Shown: piece after piece, positions 26,776 to 36,511 of the stretch | Numbering within the stretch: position 1 is the first letter of the stretch | How the letters are laid out: each line of letters begins with the position of its first letter | Program-made: the position numbers and the translations under genes | Notes under the pieces: generated by a model | What the model was told of the DNA's origin: nothing | What the model saw: only the letters and a program-made list of their open reading frames with translations | The model's database searches: none | Source of the DNA: Evansella vedderi | Lineage (GTDB): Bacteria; Bacillota; Bacilli; Bacillales; Salisediminibacteriaceae | Direction: 5' to 3' | Length of the DNA stretch: 64,000 nucleotides | NCBI RefSeq assembly: GCF_030813435.1 | Contig: NZ_JAUSUG010000012.1 | Location: 1-64,000, forward strand

Positions 26776-26806
26776 AAAATCCCCTTTCTAAGGGGATTTT
26801 ATTTCT
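26776..26806 (+). terminator. Intrinsic terminator
   Basis: AAAATCCCCTT pairs with AAGGGGATTTT around a three-base loop, followed by a T-rich tract. It closes the LysM hydrolase gene. Confidence 0.85.
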
Positions 26807-26898
26807 CTTCAGTATGACGAAACTATATAATAAAACTGTCGTTACACACGAAGAATGAAAAGAGCATCACTATTTTAAAATAAGGGGGTCTTTTACAG

Positions 26899-28992
26899 AT
26901 GAGAAATTTCCAAACGGAAGATTTATATAGCTTTAAAGGTGTCGGTGAGGTCCAAATTTCACCAGATGGCTCTAACATAGTTTATGTAGTCCAGCATGTG
27001 GACAAGAAAGAGGATAAATTTTTAACAAATATTTATATGAAAGATTTAAATAGTCATGATACAAAACAGTTAACTTTTTCTGGAAAGGATAAAGGACCTA
27101 TTTTTTCTCCAGACGGAAAAAAGATAGCCTTTGTTTCCACGAGGACAGAAAAGAATCAAATCTATATTCTCCCCTTAGATGGAGGAGAACCTTGGTGTTT
27201 AAAAACAAAGGAAGCGGTAGCACCTCCTCTTATTTGGTCACCTAATGGGGATAAAATAATCTATTCTGCTCAAGTATTTAGTCACGAAGATTCCCAATGG
27301 ACACCTTATCCAGGGGCACCTGAAAAGGACACGAAACGTCTGAAGGAAATCGCTGATAATTTACATAAAAGTAAAGATGAAATAGACAAGGATAAGGATA
27401 AAAAGAAAAATGAAGTGAAGGTAATCACTCGATTTAGTTATCGCTTTGATGGACAAGGTTATTTTGGAAATGTAAGAAGTCAAATCTTTATTACCGACGT
27501 CCCAAGTCAGCCTGATTCCAACTGGAAGGAGCAAGGGCGGCAAATTACTGGTGGTGATTTCGACCATAGCGGCCCTACATTATCACCATGTGGGAATTAT
27601 TTAGTTGTAAGCTCTCGCAGAACAACAACTGCAGACTACGACAAAAGCGTTGATTTATGGCTTTTTGAAGTCAAAAGTGGTAATGCTCACCTTCTTTATG
27701 AGGCGCCAGGACCAACACAAAGCCCAAACTGGTCAACATGCGGAAGGTTTGTAGTCTTTGGGGGGCATGACAACAAAGCAGGAGAGTCAACAACTACCCA
27801 CTTATGGGTCATTAATGTGGAAAAATATATAAATGAACTTAAGCAAAATGGTAATCTCTCCCCTTTAACGGTAAAAAACGCTCTTAATTTAATGGCAGAG
27901 CTAGACCGTCCATTGGGCGGTTCCGGTTCCGATGTTGGTATTCGTGGAGGAAATGCAAAAGTTTGGCAAAAGGATAGATTATTATTTTTAGTTAATGACA
28001 GGGGAGCGGGGCAAATATATGAAGCTTCTACAAAGGACTTTCAGGTAAAACCTTATTTAACAAATGAACATCGGTCTATAGCTAGTATCCAGGCAGGAGA
28101 TGAAATTATTATTTATTCTGCAACCAGTCCTGTACAACCTCCTGAACTATTTCTACATAATGGTGAAAAGGGGGAAATACAGCTAACAAATGTAAATGCT
28201 GATCTAATGAATAATATTCAAATAGGCCCTTGGGAAAAATTCACTTACAAAAGTGAAGGTAACCAAAAAATCGACGGGTGGATCGTTTATCCAAGCGAGT
28301 TTGACCAAAATAAAAAATATCCTCTTGTTTTACTTATTCATGGCGGTCCACACGCTTCCTACGGACCAGGGTTTATGTTCACTGCACAAATTTTTAGCAC
28401 ACAAGGATATGTTGTATTGTTTACTAACCCAAGGGGAAGTGAGGCATATGGTCAAAATTTTGCCTGTTCTATTGATAAAAACTGGGGAGATCTGGACTAC
28501 AAAGATATTATGGCCGGTGTAGATACAGTTATTTCAAAAGGATTTATCGATACAAATAATATGTTTGTCCACGGCTGGTCTTATGGAGGATACATGTCCT
28601 GCTGGATCTCCACTCAAACGGATCGGTTTAAAGCCATTTGTGCTGGAGCTAGTGTAACAAATATGCTGAGTGGTTACGGAACTTCCGATATTACAATGGC
28701 CGATGAATATGAGTATGGAGGTACACCGTGGAAGGATGGGGAACATCTTATTCGTCATTCAGCTATAGGACATGTGGAGAAGGTAACTACACCCGTTATG
28801 CTCATGCACGGGGAAAATGACTTAAGGGTTGCCCCTTCACAAACAGAGGAATTTTACATTGCATTAAAAAGATTAGGGAAAGAAGCCATTATGATCCGCT
28901 ATCCAGATGAATTTCACGGTCTTTCCCGGCCAATACACCAAATAGATCGATTTGAACGACTTGTGGCATGGTTTAACTATTATCGAAACTAA
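26899..28992 (+). CDS. S9 family peptidase (acylaminoacyl-peptidase/YuxL type)
   Basis: A 697-residue cytosolic serine peptidase. The N-terminal half is a beta-propeller with repeated FSPDGKKIAF, WSPNGDKIIY-type blades. The C-terminal alpha/beta hydrolase holds the triad S561 (GWSYGGY), D641 (HGENDLRV) and H673 (FHGLSR), with the oxyanion segment LIHGGPHASYG upstream. No signal peptide is seen. It presumably trims peptides or N-acylated peptides. AAGGGGGTC precedes the ATG, and the gene is monocistronic with a downstream terminator shared with the terC gene. Confidence 0.95.
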   Translation: MRNFQTEDLYSFKGVGEVQISPDGSNIVYVVQHVDKKEDKFLTNIYMKDLNSHDTKQLTFSGKDKGPIFSPDGKKIAFVSTRTEKNQIYILPLDGGEPWCLKTKEAVAPPLIWSPNGDKIIYSAQVFSHEDSQWTPYPGAPEKDTKRLKEIADNLHKSKDEIDKDKDKKKNEVKVITRFSYRFDGQGYFGNVRSQIFITDVPSQPDSNWKEQGRQITGGDFDHSGPTLSPCGNYLVVSSRRTTTADYDKSVDLWLFEVKSGNAHLLYEAPGPTQSPNWSTCGRFVVFGGHDNKAGESTTTHLWVINVEKYINELKQNGNLSPLTVKNALNLMAELDRPLGGSGSDVGIRGGNAKVWQKDRLLFLVNDRGAGQIYEASTKDFQVKPYLTNEHRSIASIQAGDEIIIYSATSPVQPPELFLHNGEKGEIQLTNVNADLMNNIQIGPWEKFTYKSEGNQKIDGWIVYPSEFDQNKKYPLVLLIHGGPHASYGPGFMFTAQIFSTQGYVVLFTNPRGSEAYGQNFACSIDKNWGDLDYKDIMAGVDTVISKGFIDTNNMFVHGWSYGGYMSCWISTQTDRFKAICAGASVTNMLSGYGTSDITMADEYEYGGTPWKDGEHLIRHSAIGHVEKVTTPVMLMHGENDLRVAPSQTEEFYIALKRLGKEAIMIRYPDEFHGLSRPIHQIDRFERLVAWFNYYRN

Positions 28993-29002
28993 AATGATTT
29001 TA

Positions 29003-29041
29003 AAATGTCAGGGAATCGGCAAAGATCTCCCTGACATTTAT
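29003..29041. terminator. Bidirectional terminator
   Basis: AAATGTCAGGGA pairs perfectly with TCCCTGACATTT around a 13-base loop between the convergent peptidase and TerC genes. Confidence 0.85.
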
Positions 29042-29703
29042 TATTTGATAATGTAAATTCGATCATTTTTAAAGGAATGATATAAACCATAAATAAGGAT
29101 AATTATCGCCATCCCCTTGGAAAACAAAGGAATTAATTCTTCCATGTTTTTAAAATTCCCTAATAGCAGGTTGTACACAGGGTTGTTTTTAATCATGTTT
29201 TCCATTGCAGTATAACCGATAAATGCTGCTACTACAACAAATGCCCATGGAAAAAACTTAACAAATTGGAAAACATATGATGAAAACATAAAAAGAAGAA
29301 ATAAGCTTAGTCCGATCCCTCCATAAATAATAGCGGGTGTTCTCGATAGTTCGGACACAATTAATACGTTATCAATGCTTAAAACTAAATCTAAGGCAAT
29401 AATAGTGAAGAGTACTTTTGGTAAGCTAGAAATTCGCTTACTGGAAACAAACTCCGTTTGTTTCGAGGCCATTTTAAAGGCAATGATTAACAAAATTACT
29501 CCAATGGAAAATTCCACCCACGGAATCGTATATAAATAATGGATTAGGGAAACAGAGAATGTTCTGTTAATCGTTAAAATTGCTGTTATGACTAATACAA
29601 CTAAAAAAGAAGAGGCATATCTTTTTAAAATGGATACATAAACGATAATATTATCTAAATCACTTACAAAACTAATGAGAAAGACTTTCAGTAGTTCGGC
29701 CAT
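29041..29703 (-). CDS. TerC family membrane protein
   Basis: A 220-residue membrane protein with about seven helices. The two acidic motifs of the TerC/YjbE family are present: SDLDNIIVY near residue 14 and LDLVLSIDNVL near 107. Members of this family are linked to metal-ion homeostasis and to metalation of exported enzymes in Bacillus. The ATG is preceded by AAGGTGATGG. It stands alone, so the metal (manganese is likely from known relatives) cannot be read from context. Confidence 0.85.
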   Translation of the reverse strand: MAELLKVFLISFVSDLDNIIVYVSILKRYASSFLVVLVITAILTINRTFSVSLIHYLYTIPWVEFSIGVILLIIAFKMASKQTEFVSSKRISSLPKVLFTIIALDLVLSIDNVLIVSELSRTPAIIYGGIGLSLFLLFMFSSYVFQFVKFFPWAFVVVAAFIGYTAMENMIKNNPVYNLLLGNFKNMEELIPLFSKGMAIIILIYGLYHSFKNDRIYIIK

Positions 29704-29904
29704 TCCATCACCTTATTTTTTTCTGTCTACTATAAGGGTATGTACTCATTTGGAAAACTTGTCTATATACTTTTGTGTTTGGAATTATTTTGAATAAATG
29801 GCCCTAGATCACTAAGCTGTTTCACAAATATTTTTGTCTTTGAAAAGCTTGGAGTCGCCGCCTGTAGTGTATCCAAGCCAAATTAACAACAGTTAGTCTT
29901 CGTC

Positions 29905-30013
29905 CGACGAGCAAACGAAGTGGTACAGGAGCACTAATCATCTGCGACGAGCAAACGAAGTGGCACAGGAGCACTAATCATCTGCGACGAGCAAACGAAG
30001 TGGCACAGGAGCA
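29905..30013. repeat. 40-bp unit in 2.7 tandem copies
   Basis: CGACGAGCAAACGAAGTGG followed by (T/C)ACAGGAGCACTAATCATCTG repeats at 29905, 29945 and 29985 with period exactly 40. Just upstream (29847-29882) is a remnant shared with the repeat at 34467 (AAGCTTGGAGT ... GTATCCAAGC). The stretch 29704-30090 holds nothing else besides a terminator. Confidence 0.9.
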
Positions 30014-30030
30014 ATCTTTTAAAATTATAA

Positions 30031-30068
30031 AAAAAGCAATGATTTCCTTTAAAAAGGAACCATTGCTT
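30031..30068 (-). terminator. Terminator of the 62-residue gene
   Basis: AAGCAATGATTTCC pairs with GGAACCATTGCTT (one mismatch) and on the minus strand is followed by a run of T's. Confidence 0.8.
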
Positions 30069-30090
30069 CACGACATTTCAATAATCATTT

Positions 30091-30279
30091 TTAGAAGTTG
30101 TCTGTGTTTAATTCTTGATTGTTTCTGATGTTACGTACGCTTCGTTTTGCTAGATCCTCTGCATGTACTTCGTAGGCGAATTCTGAGTCCATATTTCCAA
30201 GGCTAATATCTGGGTTGTTGATTTCACTCGTCTGCTTTTCCGTGTCATTATTAATGAAATCTCTCTCCTTATGTGCCAC
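30091..30279 (-). CDS. Small hydrophilic protein, 62 residues
   Basis: A soluble Asn/Asp/Glu-rich product starting at GTG (GGGGGT about eight bases upstream). It contains EFAYEVHAEDLAKRSVRNIRNNQE. The composition and isolated gene with its own terminator are typical of late-sporulation or general stress mini-genes of Bacillaceae, but I recognise no family. Confidence 0.6.
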   Translation of the reverse strand: MAHKERDFINNDTEKQTSEINNPDISLGNMDSEFAYEVHAEDLAKRSVRNIRNNQELNTDNF

Positions 30280-30517
30280 TGCATAACCCCCGTTTATTTG
30301 GAAAGTAAGACCTGTAACAAGGATGAATATCTTTGTTACAGTAGTTATTATTTCAATAACATCAATGATTAATCCTTAAAGGATTTACCATCCAATCAGC
30401 TTTTCCCTTGTGGAAATCATGTTTTTTATCTTTAAGTATGGGTACTATAAAAAATAGACAACTATGAACAACTCGGAGTGTAAGTGAAATGAATTTCGAA
30501 TAAAAGGGGAAATTGGC

Positions 30518-31330
30518 GTGAAATTAACACCAGAGCAACGTATTGAATTACATGAATTTAACAACCTTACGAAATCACTAAGCTTTAATATGTACGATAT
30601 TTGTTATACAAAGACAAAAGAGGAAAGAGAAGCTTACATTGCCTATATTGATGAAGTATACAGCGCAGACCGTTTAACAAAAATTTTAGAAAATGTAGCG
30701 GACATTATTGGAGCCCATGTATTAAACATCGCAAAACAGGACTATGTTCCCCAAGGGGCAAGTGTAACCATGTTAGTTTCGGAAGGACCTGTCGTGGAGG
30801 TACCAACAGAACAATTCGAAGAATCTCCAGGACCATTACCTGAAGCTGTTGTTATGGGGCTTGATAAAAGTCATATTACGGTCCACACGTATCCTGAGTA
30901 TCATCCCGACGAAGGAATAAGTACATTTCGTGCAGATATTGATGTGGCAACTTGCGGTGAAATTTCTCCTTTGAAGGCATTAAACTACATGATTCAATCC
31001 TTCGATACGGACATTATGACAATGGATTACCGAGTTCGAGGGTTTACCCGTGATAAAAATGGACACAAGCTTTTCATCGATCATGAGATTAACTCCATTC
31101 AAAATTACATACCGGAAGAAGTAAAGAGCCAATTCGATATGATTGATGTGAACATTTATCAAGAAAATATATTTCACACGAAATGTAAAATAAGGAACTT
31201 TGACATTAACAATTATTTATTTGGGTATAAAAAAGATAAATTATCAAAGGAAGAAGAGAAGGAGATTACAGACAGATTAAAGCTGGAGATGGATGAAATT
31301 TATTACGGAAAAAACATTAATCGGGATTAG
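30518..31330 (+). CDS. speD: S-adenosylmethionine decarboxylase proenzyme (E. coli type)
   Basis: A 270-residue pyruvoyl enzyme of polyamine synthesis, producing decarboxylated AdoMet for spermidine. The long SpeD class is indicated by length and by [16 protein letters not shown]. Self-cleavage before S118 in that motif creates the pyruvoyl group. [14 protein letters not shown] follows, as expected. The start is GTG with AAGGGGAAA upstream. speE is not adjacent. B. subtilis has the short SpeH-type enzyme; the long class is the type found here. Confidence 0.93.
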   Translation: MKLTPEQRIELHEFNNLTKSLSFNMYDICYTKTKEEREAYIAYIDEVYSADRLTKILENVADIIGAHVLNIAKQDYVPQGASVTMLVSEGPVVEVPTEQFEESPGPLPEAVVMGLDKSHITVHTYPEYHPDEGISTFRADIDVATCGEISPLKALNYMIQSFDTDIMTMDYRVRGFTRDKNGHKLFIDHEINSIQNYIPEEVKSQFDMIDVNIYQENIFHTKCKIRNFDINNYLFGYKKDKLSKEEEKEITDRLKLEMDEIYYGKNINRD

Positions 31331-31334
31331 TTAA

Positions 31335-31388
31335 GAGGCGTATCTAGCAAAAGGAGAATATAACCTTTGCTGGGTAACGCCTTTTTTG
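31335..31388 (+). terminator. speD terminator
   Basis: A long imperfect stem (AGGCGTATC-TAGCAAAAGG against CCTTTGCTGGGTAACGCCT) followed by six T's. Confidence 0.75.
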
Positions 31389-31615
31389 TCGTATTATGGC
31401 GATTAATTTGAATTAAGGAGTATTCCAAATGATCATAGAGGAAAACTTTATTTTCGGCTACCTAAATATCCCTTACTACAATTTATCCAAAATGATACTT
31501 ATATATCTGTTTATACACCATTTGTGGGATTTTTTTCTAATAGGTATAGTAACTATATCAGTGTTCATAAAGTTTCCTTTTCATAGGAAACCAAAATTCT
31601 AAGGGGGATGAAATT

Positions 31616-32404
31616 TTGAATATTTTAAAATTAAAAAGTATTAAAAACATCACTTTCGCTCTATTAGCAGTTGTTCTGCTACTCGTTGTCAGTGCATGCG
31701 GTGCAGATGATACAGGAGCAGATGGTGAGGCTCAAGAAATCAGCGTTGCTGTTGTACAAGACTATCCACCATTTGAGTATATTGTTGATGGAGAATTAAC
31801 AGGATTTGATGTAGATATTATTGAAGCTATCGCGGAAAATCAAAACTTAATAGTTAACTGGGAGATTATGAGATTTGATGGTATTATCCCAGCATTACAA
31901 GCCAACCAAATGGATGCGGCTGTTTCTGCCATTACCATCCGTGATGATCGTGCAGAAGTTGTTGACTTCAGTGATCACTATTTCGAGTCTGGACTATCGC
32001 TCGTAGTTGCAGCCGATAGTGATATTAATAGTATGGATGATCTTGAAGGAGCTCAATTTGTTGCTAAACAAGGAACATCCGGTCTAGAGAAAGCAAGAGA
32101 ATTGGCGGAACAATATGGCGGTGACGTTACTGTACTTCAAGAAGATGCAACGATGTACATGGAGCTAGCTTCAGGAAATGCAGACGCAATGATAAATGAC
32201 TATCCAAGTGTTGCCTATAAGATTGCATTAGACGGTGACGAATCAGATGTTCGTATTGTTGGTGACAGACTTACTGGTGAAAACTACGGTATTGCAGTTT
32301 CTAAGCAAGCTGATGGATTGTTAGACAAAATGAATGCTGGTCTTGCATACTTACACGAAAGTGGAAAGTATGACGAAATTTACGACAGATACTTTGGTGA
32401 ATAA
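31616..32404 (+). CDS. Polar amino-acid ABC transporter substrate-binding lipoprotein
   Basis: A 262-residue periplasmic-binding-type lipoprotein. A signal peptide ends in the lipobox VVSAC (Cys about 27), then an acidic linker. The mature part is a family 3 solute-binding protein: YPPFEYIVDGELTGFDVDI, FDGIIPALQANQMDAAVSA, ITIRDDRAEVVDFS and VAKQGTSGLEKA. The Arg/Asp residues that grip the amino-acid head group are in place. The start is TTG with AAGGGGGA upstream. First gene of a three-gene importer, separated from the permease by a partial terminator. The exact amino acid is not clear (glutamine, arginine or cystine type). Confidence 0.9.
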   Translation: MNILKLKSIKNITFALLAVVLLLVVSACGADDTGADGEAQEISVAVVQDYPPFEYIVDGELTGFDVDIIEAIAENQNLIVNWEIMRFDGIIPALQANQMDAAVSAITIRDDRAEVVDFSDHYFESGLSLVVAADSDINSMDDLEGAQFVAKQGTSGLEKARELAEQYGGDVTVLQEDATMYMELASGNADAMINDYPSVAYKIALDGDESDVRIVGDRLTGENYGIAVSKQADGLLDKMNAGLAYLHESGKYDEIYDRYFGE

Positions 32405-32416
32405 GATTTCATTAAA

Positions 32417-32452
32417 GAAAGGTGTGATCTCAAAGGGGTCTCACCTTTTTTT
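32417..32452 (+). terminator. Intra-operon terminator or attenuating stem
   Basis: AAAGGTGTGATC pairs with GGTCTCACCTTT (one mismatch) followed by T's. It would let the abundant binding protein be made in excess over the permease. Confidence 0.75.
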
Positions 32453-32475
32453 AGAAAAAAAGAGGAGGAAGTACC

Positions 32476-33129
32476 ATCGAATCGATAAATATCATCATAG
32501 ATGCACTGCCTACGCTCCTAAAAGGGTTGTATTGGACAGTTGTCATTACTGTTATATCACTGATTATAGCCTTAATAATAGGTCTAGTATTAGGTATTTG
32601 CAGTATTACTAGAAATAAGTTACTAAGAGCCATCGCTACAATTTATGTAGATATCATTAGGGGAACACCTATCCTTGTACAAATATTATTTATTTATTTT
32701 GGATTACCTTCAGTTACAGGTATTACCATGAGTGCCCTTACTGCTGGTATAATAGCAATTAGTATTAACGCCGGGGCTTATTTAGTAGAAATATTCCGTG
32801 CTGGTATTAATTCCATAGATAAAGGACAGATGGAAGCTGGTAGAACATTAGGATTCTCTTATGCGGAAACAATGCGAATTATTATTTTACCACAAGCAGT
32901 ACGTAGAATGATTCCTGCCTTTGTTAATCAGTTTATTGTAAGTATTAAAGATACGTCCCTCCTTTCCGTAATCGGCATAGCCGAATTGACCTTTGCTGGG
33001 CAATCCATCTACGCTATGAACTTTCGTGCGTTTCAGATTTTATTTGCAGTAGGAGTATTATACTTCATTATCATTTATATACTAACGATGTTCTCCCGTT
33101 GGCTTGAAAGGAGATTAGATGTTTCATGA
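32476..33129 (+). CDS. Polar amino-acid ABC transporter permease (apparent ATC start)
   Basis: A permease of the HisM/GlnP type with five hydrophobic helices and the EAA loop [22 protein letters not shown] that docks the ATPase. The family N-terminus ([21 protein letters not shown]) begins at 32476. There the codon after a perfect AGGAGGAA is ATC, not ATG. No ATG, GTG or TTG is in frame between the ribosome site and TTG 32527, which would remove the first 17 residues. From ATC the length is 217, normal for the family. Its stop overlaps the ATPase gene (ATGA). Confidence 0.85.
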   Translation: MESINIIIDALPTLLKGLYWTVVITVISLIIALIIGLVLGICSITRNKLLRAIATIYVDIIRGTPILVQILFIYFGLPSVTGITMSALTAGIIAISINAGAYLVEIFRAGINSIDKGQMEAGRTLGFSYAETMRIIILPQAVRRMIPAFVNQFIVSIKDTSLLSVIGIAELTFAGQSIYAMNFRAFQILFAVGVLYFIIIYILTMFSRWLERRLDVS

Positions 33130-33848
33130 TAAAAATTAAAAACTTAAAAAAATCATTTGGAGAATTAGAAGTCTTAAAAGATATGAACGTTGAAGTTAAA
33201 CCTCAAGAGGTTGTCTGTGTTATAGGACCATCTGGTTCAGGGAAAAGTACTTTTTTAAGATGTATCAATCGATTAGAGGAACCTACTGGAGGTTCCATCT
33301 ATATAGAAGGTAACGATATTACAGACCCAAAAAATAATATTAATAAAATGCGTCAAAAATTAGGGATGGTGTTCCAGCAATTTAATCTTTTCCCTCATAT
33401 GACTGTGCTAGAAAATATAACAGCTGCCCCCATTCGCTTAAAAGGAAAGTCTGTAGAGGATGCGAAGGACTTTGCTATGCAGCTCCTTGAAAAGGTAGGG
33501 TTAACAGATAAAGCTGCTGTTTATCCAGATAACTTATCTGGGGGGCAAAAACAACGTGCTGCCATTGCAAGGGCTTTAGCAATGGAGCCTAGTATCATGC
33601 TGTTTGATGAACCCACGTCTGCATTAGACCCTGAAATGGTTGGGGATGTACTAGCCGTAATGAAGGATTTAGCTAAAGAAGGGATGACCATGGTTATTGT
33701 AACTCATGAAATGGGGTTCGCCCGTGAAGTAGCGGATCGAGTAATCTTTATGGATGGGGGATATATTGTAGAAGAAGGGAGTCCTCAAGACATTTTTGAT
33801 AACCCTCAACATGAAAGAACCCAGGCATTCCTATCGAAGGTCTTATAG
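33126..33848 (+). CDS. Polar amino-acid ABC transporter ATP-binding protein
   Basis: A 240-residue ATPase of the GlnQ/ArtP family. Walker [11 protein letters not shown]-loop [19 protein letters not shown], signature [17 protein letters not shown], Walker [17 protein letters not shown] and the switch His in [11 protein letters not shown] are all present. It energises the preceding permease and binding protein. The gene overlaps the permease by four bases and ends at a strong terminator. Confidence 0.95.
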   Translation: MIKIKNLKKSFGELEVLKDMNVEVKPQEVVCVIGPSGSGKSTFLRCINRLEEPTGGSIYIEGNDITDPKNNINKMRQKLGMVFQQFNLFPHMTVLENITAAPIRLKGKSVEDAKDFAMQLLEKVGLTDKAAVYPDNLSGGQKQRAAIARALAMEPSIMLFDEPTSALDPEMVGDVLAVMKDLAKEGMTMVIVTHEMGFAREVADRVIFMDGGYIVEEGSPQDIFDNPQHERTQAFLSKVL

Positions 33849-33857
33849 CAAAAATAA

Positions 33858-33910
33858 ACTGCCCCTTAAATTACTGGACACTACCTATTAATTTAAGGGG
33901 CAGCTTTTAT
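33858..33910 (+). terminator. ABC transporter operon terminator
   Basis: CTGCCCCTTAAAT pairs perfectly with ATTTAAGGGGCAG around a 19-base loop, followed by a T-rich tract. Confidence 0.85.
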
Positions 33911-33938
33911 TATGTTTTTCCGCTAATTTAAATTTCCT

Positions 33939-34346
33939 TTATTCCTTCATACAGTCTAGAAGGATATAGCCGGATATTATACCAGAAATAGTTGTTATAC
34001 TTGGATTTGTCACTTGTGCAACTTCCATTGTTAATGGTAAGGAATGGCCAAATGATGTGAAAAAGAATAGGGGAATAATGGTAATATACAATGCAGGTAA
34101 ACCAATTGCTATAAATTTTGCCCAGTTAAACTTCCAGCGTTTTTTTTCTCTAATTTCATTAATAAATTGTGGTAAACGAAGTATCATCCCTAAAAATAAA
34201 GGAAAAAGAGTACCAAATACTACTAATGGAAACAACCTAAAAGTGGACCTAGCCATTTCCTGCAAATTAAGTTCAATTTTGAATCCATAATACAAAATAA
34301 TCCCAATAAGCATCGTCCACATAAAGTACTTCAAAAAATTCTTCAT
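33939..34346 (-). CDS. Small four-helix membrane protein
   Basis: A 135-residue protein with four hydrophobic segments (about 7-22, 38-58, 74-97, 115-130) and a basic loop (REKKRWKFNWAK). It starts with ATG behind GGGAGTG. No family recognised. It is oriented convergently to the ABC operon. Confidence 0.6.
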   Translation of the reverse strand: MKNFLKYFMWTMLIGIILYYGFKIELNLQEMARSTFRLFPLVVFGTLFPLFLGMILRLPQFINEIREKKRWKFNWAKFIAIGLPALYITIIPLFFFTSFGHSLPLTMEVAQVTNPSITTISGIISGYILLDCMKE

Positions 34347-34466
34347 TAAAACACTCCCAATTAAAAATTATGATTATTGGACCTATTTCTTATATACGGA
34401 TTACAGAATAAAAAGTTTCAATGTTTAAAAATACTGTTTTTGCAAACTTTGTTGCTTTTTAACAAA

Positions 34467-34594
34467 GCTTGGAGTAGCAAAAGGCGATGACCCCCGCGGG
34501 AAAAGCAATAGACGAAGACCCCGGAGGGCGGTTTACTGAGGCATTGCCCGCGGTGAACCAGGGGGTGACATTACGCCTGTAGCGTATCCAAGCT
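34467..34594. repeat. Dispersed repeat, family B
   Basis: A GC-rich island bounded by AAAGCTTGGAGTAG and GTATCCAAGCT (inverted ends) with CCCCGCGGGAAAAGC and GACCCCGGAGGGCGG inside. The ends match the remnant at 29847-29882. It fills part of the gene-free gap 34347-34736; nothing else is seen there. Confidence 0.8.
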
Positions 34595-34736
34595 AAATAA
34601 TATTTGTAGAAAACAACAATTTTTTAGAAAAGAGCCTTGCGAAAAGAACATTTAAAAACAAATAAAAGACCAAATCATGCTGAAGATTTGGCCTAAACAT
34701 TTTCACATCAATTTTTTTCTTATATTAAAAATTGAA

Positions 34737-34988
34737 TTATTGTCGCTGATTATGTTCTGCAAATTTAACAAATGATCGTTCATCTTCTACTAGACCACAA
34801 GAACCGCATTGGACTTTAAGGGAAGGTCCTTTATAAGGGGTGTGGAAGGGATCTAAATTTTCATTTGTAAATTTATCAATGATTTCACCAGATTGCGGAT
34901 CCATTTTTACAGGGGTTGCTACTTGTTCAATAATGTTAAAACGAGAACGATTTGTTTTGCAATTTGGACATAAATAAGGGTTTGTCAC
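34737..34988 (-). CDS. Small zinc-ribbon protein
   Basis: An 83-residue protein with two Cys pairs, CPNCKTNRSRFNIIEQ near the start and CGSCGLVEDER near the end, forming a probable zinc ribbon. The middle contains VKMDPQSGEII. The GTG at 34988 is chosen because GGAGGTG sits six bases ahead; an ATG at 35003 overlaps that site. Partner or nucleic-acid role unknown. Confidence 0.65.
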   Translation of the reverse strand: MTNPYLCPNCKTNRSRFNIIEQVATPVKMDPQSGEIIDKFTNENLDPFHTPYKGPSLKVQCGSCGLVEDERSFVKFAEHNQRQ

Positions 34989-35286
34989 AGTATACACCTC
35001 CATAAATTATTTTTTCCAGTTGGATATAGTTTATGTATGTATTTGTTAAATTTGGTTTGTATGAAAATAGTACAACGTATTCAAATTAAGTTTTCATTTT
35101 CACTAAAGCACATTTTTATTAACTGTACATAACCTACTATTAAAGCCCAACCAACAGCCTTCATACTGCATAAGCTAATTATTACGAAAGACCACTTTAA
35201 GTTTTTTTGAAACAAACAAACTAGACAATTTTGATGGTTTCTTTTGTAAAATTGAGATTTTTTAAATGCTAGGGAGGAGGTTTATT

Positions 35287-35553
35287 GTGAGTAAAGACAA
35301 TCTCTTTAAGAACATTGAAAAAAAATCTGGGGTAAACATGCAGGAGCTTTTTAAATTAGCTAACTCTATTCAAGGAGCGAACTTTAAGGATGAGAAAACC
35401 GTAAGGGGCATTATACAAGAAGTGGGAAAGCTAGCTAATAAAAAAGTTCCAAAGGAAACAGAGGATCAATTAGTAAAGACAATTACACAAAATCCTCAAG
35501 CTATCGATATGAACAAAATTGCAAAAATGATAGATGGTAAGAAGAAGAAGTAA
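35287..35553 (+). CDS. spoVIF: Stage VI sporulation protein F (SpoVIF/YjcC-like)
   Basis: An 88-residue protein matching SpoVIF, a coat assembly factor acting late in Bacillus sporulation: NLFKNIEKKSGVNMQELFKLANSI, NFKDEKTVRGIIQEVGKLAN and KVPKETEDQLVKTI. The start is GTG at 35287 behind GGGAGGAGG; an ATG at 35266 lies before that site. Monocistronic with its own terminator. A sigma-K promoter would be expected, but I did not identify one. Confidence 0.88.
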   Translation: MSKDNLFKNIEKKSGVNMQELFKLANSIQGANFKDEKTVRGIIQEVGKLANKKVPKETEDQLVKTITQNPQAIDMNKIAKMIDGKKKK

Positions 35554-35594
35554 CTTCATTGACGTTAATTTCTTCCATATGATTGATTTCAAAA

Positions 35595-35624
35595 AAATGA
35601 GTAAAATTATTTACTCATTTTTTT
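35595..35624 (+). terminator. spoVIF terminator
   Basis: AAATGAGTAAA pairs with TTTACTCATTT around a four-base loop and is followed by T's. Confidence 0.85.
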
Positions 35625-35686
35625 GCTTTATGATAACAAAATGGAAAAGGAGCTAACAAAATGCCTAAGCTCCTTTTATGTTTGGC

Positions 35687-36235
35687 CTAAAACCAAAAGA
35701 TGGCGGCAGCAAGGAGTAAGAACAATATACCGGAAAAAAAGTCCGCAAAGTCTCTTATAAACTTAATACTCACAAGACTGCCAAAATGAGAACCCACCCA
35801 TAGGAAAAGGAAGCTTGTAAACCATGCCAGTATGCTTGTAAGTAATATGGGAAACCCAGATAAACCGCCTGAAATCCCTGCTGCAACAGAGTCGATACCA
35901 AGGGCTATCCCAAGAATAAATGCAGTCTTCCAACCAATTTGCTGGCCGGAACTCTTCTTCGCTTCTTCTTCTTCCTTTCCCTTATAGCCTTGAAAAATAA
36001 ACCATAAACCAATACAAATAAAGATAAAAGTCGCAATGTAATGTGGGACGTTACTAGGTAATAAAAATGAAAGTTGTCCCCCAAGAAGTATACCAATTGC
36101 CATGGTAAGTCCAGATAAAATGGAAATAATCCAAATAACTCTCCAGGGAAGACGTCCTTTTAAACCTAATGAGAATCCAGCTCCAAGATCATCGATATTT
36201 GAGGCAACAGCTAAAATGATTATCTGCCAATACAA
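35687..36235 (-). CDS. ytaF: Sporulation membrane protein YtaF (MntP-like)
   Basis: A 182-residue protein with six helices in two repeats, related to the MntP manganese exporter fold. Paired acidic motifs ASNIDDLGAGFSLGLKG (near the start) and ALGIDSVAAGISGGLSG (second repeat) identify YtaF. The start is TTG 36235 with AAAGGAGAG upstream. It is annotated as a sporulation membrane protein in Bacillus; the transported ion is not known. Confidence 0.87.
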   Translation of the reverse strand: MYWQIIILAVASNIDDLGAGFSLGLKGRLPWRVIWIISILSGLTMAIGILLGGQLSFLLPSNVPHYIATFIFICIGLWFIFQGYKGKEEEEAKKSSGQQIGWKTAFILGIALGIDSVAAGISGGLSGFPILLTSILAWFTSFLFLWVGSHFGSLVSIKFIRDFADFFSGILFLLLAAAIFWF

Positions 36236-36511
36236 TATTTTCTCTCCTTTTTGAAATACTATAGGAAGATTCATGATTAACTAAGTTCATTATATTACTA
36301 AAAAGAATTTTTAGGAATGTTAACTGGTCAGTTAGATTTTAATTAAAGAGTTCCCATAAAAGTAACAGTGATTTTTCACTCTTTTCTGAATAATTGACAT
36401 AATTAGTTATAATGAAATAACATAATAGATGGAAAACCAACTTGATATAGTGATAATATCACTTTTTTCAAGTGATCATACATAAAGCATATTGAAAGGG
36501 GCAAAGATACA

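Noticed and set aside
29905-30013. Possible CRISPR array
   Set aside because: The 40-bp units are contiguous with no variable spacers and no cas genes nearby; simple tandem repeat.
36393-36411. Promoter TTGACA with TATAAT before the isocitrate dehydrogenase gene
   Set aside because: The two hexamers are only eight bases apart, too close for sigma-A recognition.
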